A stretch of 33,438 bases of DNA, from contig JAISIN010000056.1 in assembly GCA_031262085.1 (NCBI GenBank), positions 1 through 33,438 of the forward strand, given 5' to 3'. This document shows positions 26,312-33,438 of this stretch, one piece after another. Position numbers and translations under genes: made by a program. Position 1 is the stretch's first letter; each line of letters starts with the position of its first letter. This DNA comes from Prevotellaceae bacterium. GTDB lineage: Bacteria; Bacteroidota; Bacteroidia; Bacteroidales; Bacteroidaceae. Under the pieces are notes generated by a model. It saw only the letters and a program-made list of their open reading frames with translations. It made no database searches and was not told the DNA's origin.

Positions 26312-26611
26312 TTAATCTTCCAGAGTAAACAATGTAAGAAAACCGGTCAAGCTGAAAATCTTTTTAATCTCTTCGCTCACACCTCGAAACACCAGCTTGC
26401 CTTTTTGAGCATTGGCAGCTTTTTGCAGATTGAGCAACTGTCGCAAGCCCGAGCTGGCGATGTAGTCCAATCCGTAACAGTCGAGCACGACATTTTTCAT
26501 ATTTTCCATTACCGGAGCTATCTCTTTACCGAATTGCTCTGCATTGACGGTATCGAGTCTTCCGCTTACTTTGATAATGGTGGGGGCACCATTGAGAATT
26601 TTTACTTCCAT
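26312..26611 (-). CDS. STAS-domain protein, anti-sigma-factor-antagonist type
   Basis: This 99-residue single STAS domain resembles SpoIIAA/RsbV. It starts MEVKILNGAPTIIKVSGRLD, has the central strand VVLDCYGLDYI, and contains the phospho-acceptor loop ASSGLRQLL. By alignment with RsbV (serine before S/T-G), Ser53 is the likely phosphorylation site, with Ser54 next to it. In partner-switching systems the unphosphorylated form binds an RsbW-like kinase, and a PP2C phosphatase reactivates it. Both activities are predicted in the sensor encoded four genes upstream. No sigma factor or ordinary anti-sigma factor is in the window. The gene instead sits eight bases before an ABC transporter, suggesting a transporter partner. 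There is no promoter in the 68-base gap upstream. Confidence 0.93.
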   Translation of the reverse strand: MEVKILNGAPTIIKVSGRLDTVNAEQFGKEIAPVMENMKNVVLDCYGLDYIASSGLRQLLNLQKAANAQKGKLVFRGVSEEIKKIFSLTGFLTLFTLED

Positions 26612-26679
26612 AATGAATCTTGCTTAATATGTTATCTGTTTTGAAAATGCTATACCGTTAGTTTTGCTGCCGAAAAGGG

Positions 26680-28578
26680 TTATTTGCTGATCTCCAATAG
26701 TCGATTCTTCATAGACCCTACCCCTCCGTAGCCTACTTGCTTATCAACGATCTTTCCGGTCTTGTCGACGTAGAAATAGGTGGGGACTCCATTCGACTGG
26801 TATGTGCTCAGTATACCGTTCCACTGTTTGTCTGTGAGGTAGTAGTGTACACCGTGCAGGTCGGGAATCATTGCGTTCCACGTCTCTTTGGGCGAGGTTT
26901 CGCCGGTGATGAAGACATACACAATGCCCCTATCTTTCAGTTCTTCCTTGACGGGTGCCAATGCTTTGTTGGCAGTGAGGCACGGTCCGCACCAAGTTGC
27001 CCAAATGTCTATCATGATGGGTTTGCCCAGGTATTGGGCAATGATTTGGGGCAGTACATCTTTGCCGTCTACGTCGGGGCTAATCTCTTTTACTTCGTAG
27101 CCTCCCTTGGCTTTATTAGCTTCGATGGTTGCTACCACTTTGTCGCTCTCTTTCTGCATGTAGGCGCGGTAGGCTTCGGGCACGGCTGCCAGTTGGGCAC
27201 TGTCGAGCGGTTGGAATTTGGTTATTTGCGCATAGGCTAAGGCAGCGGCAATGACGTCGAAGTAGTAGCCTTTATCGGTGCCCAGATATTCTTTTGCATT
27301 GACGTCACGCAGACCGACGTTCGAGTAGCATCGTTCGGGAGAATTGATATACTTGAACTGTCGGAGCACGTCGAAGTAGCCGGGCGGGTAGGTGACGGAA
27401 CGGGAATAGTTGTTCATCGCATCACGATCGTCCATGAGATTGTGCTTGAGAGCATAAGCATAGGTTACGTAGCTGCGGGCGTTTCCCAACTCTTCGGAGA
27501 AGTTGAGGTCGTTGGTGATGTGGAGCAACTCTTTGCAGGCGGTGCTATAAGTGGTGGCATCGATGGCTGCATCGCGGTCGGCATGTTGTTTGAGCATCAT
27601 CTCTCTGACTTGTATCAAGCTTTTGTCGGTGAAAGAGCGCAAGAAGTCATAGTATTCCTGGCGGGTATTATAACTTTGTCCGATGATGCGTTGGATGTCG
27701 GTGTGATTGTCCTCCATCTCTTGGTTCAGCGCAGCGAGGAATCCTCCGAAATAGACTGCTTTGCCCCGCGCGGGGTCGTCTTTGTGCAGATGCGATTTTT
27801 GGCGGGCGATTTCGGTGGGGTTGATGAGTACCGTGGTGGTCTCGTCGGGTGCAATGAAACATTGGATGCTTCCGGCAAATGAGTGTACCGTGACCGGGTG
27901 GGGAGAGAATGCCTCTACGTCGGTAGCGAACTTGCCCTCTTTATCTATGGCAACCGTCACCGAAGCGGTGGTGAACGGGTAGTAGATATACAACTCTATC
28001 TCTTTGCCCATGTCGGGGACATAGTTCAATATCTGTCCGTTGAGGTGTGCCGTTCCTGCTTTCACTGTGACGGCAGGCAGGGGAGCGGCGGGGTCGGCAA
28101 CGGGTTGCTTATACTCTTTGGGTAGCTCAACCGTAACCGGTTTGCCCGTGAGTTGTATGCCCCAAACCTTGAAAGCTCCCTCTACTTCGTCGCCCTCGGA
28201 GAAGTCGATGGAGGTGACGTCGGACGGTATCGGCTGAAAGATGAGGTTGAAAGCTGCTTCTCCCGATTCGGGCATCCAAAACTCTTCGTTCAATTCGATG
28301 CCGTCGCCGGCAACGATGGCATACATGTTGCCGTGATTGTCGCGCAGGAAGCTGCTCGAGGCAATCTTGATCCATTGGTTGGGGTAATAATACGCCTTGA
28401 TATGAAGCACGGTAGCTGTGTCGGTCACTTCGACCATCTCCACCTCGATGCTGTTGTCACTGCTTCTGCCCACTACTTGCGGATTGTCTATCAGCCCCCG
28501 ATTGTTGAAACTGTTACAAGCTGTCATGACAGGCAAGAGCAGCATGGCGATCCAATTTTTTGTTTTCATTGTTTTCAT
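26680..28578 (-). CDS. TlpA-like thioredoxin-fold lipoprotein (second of a tandem pair)
   Basis: This is a 632-residue lipoprotein. The signal peptide MLLLPVMTACN places the lipidated Cys at residue 21. A long N-terminal region of beta-rich and helical segments precedes a C-terminal thioredoxin domain with WATWCGPC (active-site Cys530 and Cys533) and the cis-Pro block NGVPTYFYVD. Family members are periplasmic thiol-disulfide oxidoreductases. The protein parallels the upstream gene along its whole length, including GDGIELNEEFWMPESG and FNLIFQPIPS, so the two are tandem duplicates that have diverged. It is separated from its neighbours by 55 and 68 bases without visible promoters, so it is probably co-transcribed. 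Its substrate is unknown. Confidence 0.9.
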   Translation of the reverse strand: MKTMKTKNWIAMLLLPVMTACNSFNNRGLIDNPQVVGRSSDNSIEVEMVEVTDTATVLHIKAYYYPNQWIKIASSSFLRDNHGNMYAIVAGDGIELNEEFWMPESGEAAFNLIFQPIPSDVTSIDFSEGDEVEGAFKVWGIQLTGKPVTVELPKEYKQPVADPAAPLPAVTVKAGTAHLNGQILNYVPDMGKEIELYIYYPFTTASVTVAIDKEGKFATDVEAFSPHPVTVHSFAGSIQCFIAPDETTTVLINPTEIARQKSHLHKDDPARGKAVYFGGFLAALNQEMEDNHTDIQRIIGQSYNTRQEYYDFLRSFTDKSLIQVREMMLKQHADRDAAIDATTYSTACKELLHITNDLNFSEELGNARSYVTYAYALKHNLMDDRDAMNNYSRSVTYPPGYFDVLRQFKYINSPERCYSNVGLRDVNAKEYLGTDKGYYFDVIAAALAYAQITKFQPLDSAQLAAVPEAYRAYMQKESDKVVATIEANKAKGGYEVKEISPDVDGKDVLPQIIAQYLGKPIMIDIWATWCGPCLTANKALAPVKEELKDRGIVYVFITGETSPKETWNAMIPDLHGVHYYLTDKQWNGILSTYQSNGVPTYFYVDKTGKIVDKQVGYGGVGSMKNRLLEISK

Positions 28579-28633
28579 TCTTTGCTTTAATTGTTTTCAC
28601 TCATATATCGTTTGCTAACTGCTTGGAACGACC

Positions 28634-30565
28634 TTATTCGGCTATTTTGAGCAGTTGTTCTTTCATGGGTACGACAGAGCCGAATCCGGTCTGCTTCTTG
28701 GCAATATTGCCCTCCTTGTCTATATAAAAATAGGTGGGGACGCCCTCTATACCAAGCGCTTTGCGTGCCGCTTTCCACTGTTTGTCGGTGAGGCGGAAAT
28801 GTTCGCCGGGCAGGTCGGTAATCATGGCGTTCCACGTGCCGAGCGGCGAATCTTCGCCTGCCACATAGACGTAGACAATGCCTTTGTCTTTCAGCTCCTC
28901 TTTGACCGGTTTCAGCATCTTATTAGCCTGTTTGCAAGGACCGCACCAAGTAGCCCAAAAGTCAATCAGCATGGGCTTCCCTTTAAACTTGGCAATGATG
29001 AAGGGCAATACATCTTCGCCCGACAGCTCTTTGCCGAGGTCTTCGTTTACGTTGAAGCCACTCTTTTGCTTGTTGCGTTCGAGGGTTGCCTTCAACTCAT
29101 CGTTCTTCTGTGCAACGTAAGCGGCATAGGGTTGCGGAACTTGTGCCAGTTGGGCGGCATCGAGCACTTCAAAGTCGGAGATGCGTTGCAAATCTTCGCT
29201 TACTGCCAGCAGCTCGAACAGCGGTCCGCGGTCGGTGCCCAATGCGTGTGCAAAGATCTCTTTCGTACCGGTAAAGGCTGACGGCGTAGGGAGGTACACC
29301 CGTTGCCATGTATTCAAGAGAGGGAACGTCTTCAGGTCGTCATAATAATTGGAGGGCAACATGAGGGTGCCGATTTTATCGGATGCTTCTTGCTGCTCTT
29401 CGCGTGTTTTCAGGTTGTTGTTTATGATGAGGGCGCGAAACATCCATGTATGTATCATAAATATATCGTCGGCATAATGCAGGTTGTTGGCAATGTGCAT
29501 CAGTTGTTTGAGGGCGGCGCTGTGCGAGGTAGCGTCGATGGCACTCTCTTGGGCGCGATAGTCGTCGAGCAGACGTGCCTTCACTCCGTTGACATCCTTA
29601 TCTTTGATGGCATGCAGAAACGACATCCTCTCACTCTCCGCAATGGTGTTCATGTGTCCGTAGAAGATCGACGCTATCTGTTCCCGACCGATGGCACCGA
29701 TTTCTTTGCTCAACGCGCCAAGGTATCCTCCGTAATAGGCAGGTTCGCCTATGGGCGTGTCGCTGTTGCGCAAGCGCGAGTTCCGGCGTGCTATTTCTGC
29801 CGGGTTGAGCAGCACCGTAGTGGTTTCGCCGGGAGCTATGAAGCAGCGATATTCGTCGCCAAACATCGACACGACTACCGGATGCTGCGAGACGGCATCG
29901 ATCTCTGCCGCGAAGCGTCCGTCTTTGTCTACGGGTGTTTCTACCAGCTCTACACCTGTCGTAAACGGATAATAGACCCAATACCCCACATTCTTCCCCA
30001 TAGCCGGTGTATAGTTCAGAATTTGCCCTTCGAGACGGGCTTTGCCGACTTTCGGTTCGACGACAGGCAGGGGTGCGGCAGGGTCGGCTTCGGCTTCTTT
30101 AAACCATTGGGGGAGGTTGACGGTAATCGGTTGGTCGGTGAGTTGAATGCCCCATATTTCAAATCCGCCTTCTACATCGTCGCCTTCGGAGAAGTCGACC
30201 GAGGTCGCCGTGGCAGGTATCGGTTGGAAGATCAGGTTGAACGTGGCTCTGCCCGAATCGGGCATCCAGAACTCCTTGTCGAGTTCGATGCCGTCGCCGG
30301 CGCGAATGGCATATTTGCCGCCGGTGTTATCGCGCAGGAAGCTGCCCGATGCAATTCTGATCCAGTTGTGGGGTCGATAGGCAGCATCGATGTGGAGTAC
30401 GGTGGCAGTATCGGTCAGTTCGATCAGACCGACCTCAATGGATGTGGTGTTGGTTCCGAGTACTTGAGGATTTTCAATCACACCTCGGTTGTTGAAGTTG
30501 TTGCAAGCCATCATGACAGGCAAGAGCAGCATGGCGCTCCAAAGTGGGGTTTTCATTGTTTTCAT
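28634..30565 (-). CDS. TlpA-like thioredoxin-fold lipoprotein (first of a tandem pair)
   Basis: This is a 643-residue paralogue of the next gene. The signal peptide MLLLPVMMACN gives lipidated Cys21. The N-terminal part contains GDGIELDKEFWMPDSG and FNLIFQPIPATATSVDFSEG. The C-terminal thioredoxin domain has WATWCGPC (Cys541 and Cys544) and GVPTYFYIDKEGN. The signal-peptide DNA of the two genes is almost identical. Start could be the ATG at 30565 or the one three codons later; the longer form preserves the MKTMKT N-terminus shared by both copies. It lies 52 bases after the sensor-phosphatase gene. Its role in the cluster is unclear: disulfide handling for the extracytoplasmic sensor or binding domains is one possibility. 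Confidence 0.9.
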   Translation of the reverse strand: MKTMKTPLWSAMLLLPVMMACNNFNNRGVIENPQVLGTNTTSIEVGLIELTDTATVLHIDAAYRPHNWIRIASGSFLRDNTGGKYAIRAGDGIELDKEFWMPDSGRATFNLIFQPIPATATSVDFSEGDDVEGGFEIWGIQLTDQPITVNLPQWFKEAEADPAAPLPVVEPKVGKARLEGQILNYTPAMGKNVGYWVYYPFTTGVELVETPVDKDGRFAAEIDAVSQHPVVVSMFGDEYRCFIAPGETTTVLLNPAEIARRNSRLRNSDTPIGEPAYYGGYLGALSKEIGAIGREQIASIFYGHMNTIAESERMSFLHAIKDKDVNGVKARLLDDYRAQESAIDATSHSAALKQLMHIANNLHYADDIFMIHTWMFRALIINNNLKTREEQQEASDKIGTLMLPSNYYDDLKTFPLLNTWQRVYLPTPSAFTGTKEIFAHALGTDRGPLFELLAVSEDLQRISDFEVLDAAQLAQVPQPYAAYVAQKNDELKATLERNKQKSGFNVNEDLGKELSGEDVLPFIIAKFKGKPMLIDFWATWCGPCKQANKMLKPVKEELKDKGIVYVYVAGEDSPLGTWNAMITDLPGEHFRLTDKQWKAARKALGIEGVPTYFYIDKEGNIAKKQTGFGSVVPMKEQLLKIAE

Positions 30566-30617
30566 CTTTTTCTAATTATAGTTATAACAAGTTATTGCAA
30601 TCTTCTTTCATCCGTTA

Positions 30618-32957
30618 TTATATGGTTTTCTTCATGATGAGCACATTCTTTCCGCTTTCGCGTTTATAGGCTACGTTGTCCATGAGCTTTTTCACCAAGA
30701 AGATGCCCAGCCCGCCTATGGGTCGGTCTTCGGCGGAGGCGTTCAGGTGGTCGGGTTCTTCCTGCGCGGTGGGGTCGAAGGGCACCCCGCTATCTTCTAT
30801 CACCACTTCGAGTTCGTTACCGGTTTTGGTGAAGGTGACGCTGATGTCCTTTCCCTGCTCTTTGTAGGCGTAGAGTATGATGTTGGTAATGGCTTCTTCG
30901 AGCGCCAGTTGCAGGTTCATCACGGTCGATGGCGGCAGTTCGAGTTTTTCGCCCAGCTGCTCTACATATTCCGACATGCGTTGGGTCTCTTCCAGTTGAT
31001 TGGTCATGGTAAGGGTTTGCGGCCATTCGGCATCCGGGTCTTGGTATTTGAAGGCGATGGCAAGCAGGGTGATGTCATCGGAGGGCACATAGCCTTGTAC
31101 GTGACTGTCGACGCCTTTGTGTATCGTTTCCACAATTTGTTCGGCACCCATTCCTGCGCATTTGTTGGCTTGTTCGATCAGTCGGTTGTCGCCATACAAC
31201 TCTAATGTTCTGTTTTCGGCTTCGGTTACGCCGTCGGTATAGCACAGCAAGGTGCTTCTTTCGGTCAGCAAGCGGTTCTGCTCCTGAAAGTCGAAATCTT
31301 TTACAATGCCTACGGGCAGGTTGGGTAGTACATCCATGAAGGCGGCAACGCCGTCGGGTGCAATCAGCACGGGCGAGTTGTGTCCGGCGTTGCAGAAGGT
31401 GAGGGTTCCTGTGGGGATGTGCAGTTTGCCTACGAACAGGGTAACGAACATGTTGCTTTCGTTGTTTTCTTCCATGGTGTTGTTGATGAATGCCACCATA
31501 GCGGCGGGCGTTCCGATGTGGGTGACGCCTGCTCTGAAGAGGTAGTGTGTCACAGCCATCCACAACGAAGCGGGAATACCCTTACCCGAGACATCGCCCA
31601 CCACGAAATAGAGGTAGTCGCCTTCGATCACGAAGTCGTACAGGTCGCCTCCTACATCCTTAGCCGGTGTCAAGGTGGCGAAGATATCGATGGAACGATG
31701 CTCGGGGAAGGTGTTGGGAATCATGCCCATCTGTATGTCGCGGGCGATGCGCAGCTCACTGTCCATTTTTTCTTTGGCAGCAGTGGTTTCGCGCAGATTT
31801 TCTATGTATCGCGTCAGCTGATGCTGCATGTATTGAAAGGAGTTGGCAAGCTCCCACATCTCATCCTTGGAGGTGATGACGGGCAGTTGTACGTTGAAGT
31901 TACCGGCAGCAATCTCGCGTGCCGACATGGCAAATTTGTTGAGCGGCTTGGTGAGACGGTTCACAATGGTGATGCAGAGCACAAACAGGGTGAGCAGTCC
32001 TATCACGGTGATGAAGAAGACTATTTTATTGATGTGATAGAGGGCATTGAACACCTCCTCTTTGGGCAGTACGATGGCAAGCGACCACTTGGTTCCTCTG
32101 ACGGGTGCAAAGAAGACGAACGATTCTACACCGTCGTTGTCGAGTATTTCCATACCGCTATCGCCGGCAATCATCCGGTCGCCCAGATGTTTTACCTGCC
32201 GGTTGGAGGTCATCTCTTCGCCTGCTCCGTAGATGGTTTGATGCAGGATGCGATCTTTGAGGTAGTGCACAATGTACTTGCCGCTACCATCTATCATGAA
32301 GGTGTACGACTGGTCGTTTTTCTTCATTCCGTTGATGAGGTCGGTGAGCCATGTCAGGTCAATGTCGGAGGTAAAGATGCCTGCAAACTGACCCGATGGG
32401 TCGTGAAACGGATAGGAGTAGGTGCACATCAGCATCTCTCCTCCCCCTTCGTCGTAGTAGGGTTCCGTCCAGTAGGGCGCATTGATCCGTTTGGGTTCGG
32501 CGTACCACTCCCAATTGAAGTAGTCGTACTCTTCGTTACCGAGTTGCTTGGTGATAATCGAATCGCTATCAACCGATCGGTATGCGTAGGGCGAGAAGTA
32601 ATACCCTTCGCTCTTGTAGTAATAGGGTTCAAAGGCGATGGCTGCTCCGCAGATGTAGGGATTGCGCGCTACCACGCGCTCGACAATGGCGTAACACGAA
32701 TCGGGCGGGAGGTCGTGTTCGGCTACCAGCCAGCTCAGGTTCTTGGGTACGGCTTCTACTTGATGGAGCACATCGCTGATGCGCAAGTTGATGGATTCGA
32801 GCGATGTTTCGGCATCTTCACGGGCGTCGTTCTCAATGTAGGAGGCCGAAAAGTGATAGAAGACTGAAAATGTAGCAAGGAATACCACTACCGTGAAGCT
32901 TAAAATCGATAAGCTCAAACGGGTTGAAAAAGATTTGCTCGGACCGGTAAAGAACAT
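30618..32957 (-). CDS. Membrane sensor with PP2C phosphatase and RsbW-like kinase domains
   Basis: This 779-residue signalling protein would control a STAS partner. It has a membrane helix (about 15-37), a dCache-type extracytoplasmic domain (about 40-300), a second helix (about 311-333), HAMP (334-385) and a short coiled segment. A SpoIIE-type PP2C domain (about 405-638) follows, with metal-binding acidic residues Asp438 (GGDLYDF), Asp455 (GDVSGKG), Asp575 (YTDGVTEA) and Asp627/628 (SDDIT). The C-terminal HATPase (about 650-779) has an intact N-box LALEEAITN (Glu688, Asn692), DSG at 722 and GGLGIFL. Having phosphatase and serine-kinase-like domains in one sensor suggests it both sets and removes the phosphate on the STAS protein. 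It heads the cluster, with a strong promoter 37 bases upstream. Confidence 0.93.
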   Translation of the reverse strand: MFFTGPSKSFSTRLSLSILSFTVVVFLATFSVFYHFSASYIENDAREDAETSLESINLRISDVLHQVEAVPKNLSWLVAEHDLPPDSCYAIVERVVARNPYICGAAIAFEPYYYKSEGYYFSPYAYRSVDSDSIITKQLGNEEYDYFNWEWYAEPKRINAPYWTEPYYDEGGGEMLMCTYSYPFHDPSGQFAGIFTSDIDLTWLTDLINGMKKNDQSYTFMIDGSGKYIVHYLKDRILHQTIYGAGEEMTSNRQVKHLGDRMIAGDSGMEILDNDGVESFVFFAPVRGTKWSLAIVLPKEEVFNALYHINKIVFFITVIGLLTLFVLCITIVNRLTKPLNKFAMSAREIAAGNFNVQLPVITSKDEMWELANSFQYMQHQLTRYIENLRETTAAKEKMDSELRIARDIQMGMIPNTFPEHRSIDIFATLTPAKDVGGDLYDFVIEGDYLYFVVGDVSGKGIPASLWMAVTHYLFRAGVTHIGTPAAMVAFINNTMEENNESNMFVTLFVGKLHIPTGTLTFCNAGHNSPVLIAPDGVAAFMDVLPNLPVGIVKDFDFQEQNRLLTERSTLLCYTDGVTEAENRTLELYGDNRLIEQANKCAGMGAEQIVETIHKGVDSHVQGYVPSDDITLLAIAFKYQDPDAEWPQTLTMTNQLEETQRMSEYVEQLGEKLELPPSTVMNLQLALEEAITNIILYAYKEQGKDISVTFTKTGNELEVVIEDSGVPFDPTAQEEPDHLNASAEDRPIGGLGIFLVKKLMDNVAYKRESGKNVLIMKKTI

Positions 32958-32993
32958 AACTTGGGGTATTTAGCAATGGTGACACTCACGCCA

Positions 32994-33023
32994 CAAAGGT
33001 AGATATTTTTTTGAATTTCCAAA
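32994..33023 (-). promoter_or_regulatory. Promoter of the signalling-transport cluster
   Basis: On the minus strand TTTG (33020-33023) and a perfect TACCTTTG (32994-33001) are separated by 18 bases. Transcription would start near 32987, about 30 bases before the ATG at 32957. I see no other TAnnTTTG in the short gaps between the six genes, which supports a single long transcript. Confidence 0.75.
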
Positions 33024-33049
33024 CAGAAATCGTACATAAAAAGAGTTTT

Positions 33050-33154
33050 ATGAAAATATCCGGCTCATGGGCAAAAGTCCGCGGCAAGGTAGTAGCCATC
33101 AAACAGGAACTATCGCCGCGTCTTATACAGGAGCCTACCGGATCATCCTCCTGA
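33050..33154 (+). CDS. Possible 34-residue peptide, uncertain
   Basis: A short frame starts MKISGSWAKVRGKVVAIKQE and is basic at its N-terminal half. An AAAGAG sequence lies a few bases before the ATG. It reads away from the signalling cluster and overlaps nothing. I do not recognise it, and a second 43-codon frame from 33067 is equally open, so neither can be trusted without expression or conservation data. Confidence 0.25.
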   Translation: MKISGSWAKVRGKVVAIKQELSPRLIQEPTGSSS

Positions 33155-33248
33155 ATCACATTTGTTTCTTTCGTCTTTTTTCGTTTTTAAGTGATTAATC
33201 AGCTATCTATTGGTAAAAAAATCATTATTCCGTTAAATTACCTTCAAA

Positions 33249-33272
33249 GTGTCCCCCTACGTAGGGGGACAC
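33249..33272. promoter_or_regulatory. 24-bp perfect palindrome upstream of the last gene
   Basis: The half-site GTGTCCCCCTAC (33249-33260) is followed directly by its exact reverse complement. On the plus strand it runs into CTTTTTGG, which may also supply the -33 element of a promoter with -7 TAACTTCG (33301-33308). It could be an operator or an intrinsic terminator without an obvious upstream gene. Confidence 0.5.
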
Positions 33273-33300
33273 CTTTTTGGAGATATGCTCACCCGTTTTA

Positions 33301-33308
33301 TAACTTCG
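33301..33308 (+). promoter_or_regulatory. Candidate -7 element for the last gene
   Basis: TAACTTCG has one mismatch to TAnnTTTG and lies 44 bases before the ATG at 33353. A TTTG at 33276-33279 is 21 bases upstream, slightly long for the standard spacing. Confidence 0.35.
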
Positions 33309-33352
33309 CACCATCTTCCATAAAGAAGGAACATTTTTAAAACATAGAACTC

Positions 33353-33438
33353 ATGAGCAAAAAACCAGAAGCATCCGTTTCTTTGAGCTACTTCGGTGGC
33401 TACTCCTCCAAACTGTCTATACCCATGGACATCGACAC
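33353..33438 (+). CDS. Unidentified gene, first 29 codons only
   Basis: The frame from ATG at 33353 runs to the right edge and begins MSKKPEASVSLSYFGGYSSK. No signal peptide is evident, and too little is present to assign a family. It is divergent from the signalling-transport cluster, with a candidate promoter and a palindrome upstream, so the start is plausible. Confidence 0.55.
   Translation, partial: MSKKPEASVSLSYFGGYSSKLSIPMDID

Noticed and set aside
31380..32867. 495-codon open frame on the plus strand
   Set aside because: It is antisense to the dCache-PP2C-HATPase gene, which carries intact catalytic motifs. The plus reading is an artefact of high-GC third positions.
1..33438. CRISPR arrays, tRNA and rRNA genes
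   Set aside because: No regularly spaced direct repeats and no tRNA- or rRNA-like conserved stretches were seen on either strand in reading the window.

Overview
The window looks like a chromosomal segment from a Bacteroidales bacterium (phylum Bacteroidota). The evidence is gene content plus promoters: a hybrid two-component system with propeller repeats, a BtuB-BtuG-BtuF cobalamin locus behind a cobalamin riboswitch, a DUF5686 outer-membrane protein, TlpA-type lipoproteins, and repeated -7 elements of the form TAnnTTTG with a -33 TTG about 19 bases upstream. The genus cannot be fixed from sequence alone. The base composition is moderately GC-rich for the group.

Layout, left to right. (1) Bases 1-425 hold the 5' part of an AAA-ATPase-like/DUF1703-type gene, reading left. 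(2) Bases 518-1324 hold an unrecognised gene, also reading left. (3) Bases 1410-1678 form a perfect 29-bp inverted-repeat pair around 211 bp that carries a textbook Bacteroidota promoter, so this is a probable invertible promoter. (4) Bases 1934-7760 hold a rightward run: a split chromate-transporter pair, a LacI-type regulator, an SLC45-type sugar transporter and a GH65 phosphorylase. (5) Bases 7764-12820 (leftward) hold uvrA and a DUF5686 protein that appears to start at a TTG overlapping the uvrA stop. (6) Bases 13001-13198 hold a CDGSH iron-sulfur protein with its own terminator. (7) Bases 13269-17847 hold the vitamin B12 uptake locus: promoter, riboswitch, btuB, btuG, btuF. (8) Bases 17848-18320 are a gene-poor, promoter-containing leader ahead of a hybrid two-component regulator (18321-22151). 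(9) Bases 22168-32957 hold a leftward, probably single-promoter, six-gene cluster. (10) Bases 33024-33352 are a divergent intergenic region with a 24-bp perfect palindrome, followed by the first 29 codons of an unidentified rightward gene.

The most unusual part is the six-gene cluster. In transcription order it encodes a membrane sensor with a PP2C phosphatase and an RsbW-like kinase domain, two tandem TlpA-like lipoproteins, a SpoIIAA-like STAS protein, a 1003-residue fusion of substrate-binding lobes with an ABC permease, and a polar-amino-acid-type ABC ATPase. The ATPase has an extra C-terminal domain that looks like a degenerate RsbW/HATPase fold. The binding-protein part is built of three repeats in a circularly permuted order (C-lobe then N-lobe). 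I infer a partner-switching system in which the STAS protein docks on the transporter ATPase instead of on an anti-sigma factor. This is a hypothesis from domain content and gene order.

The second notable item is the invertible promoter between the unrecognised gene and the chromate-transporter operon, which could switch transcription between the two sides.
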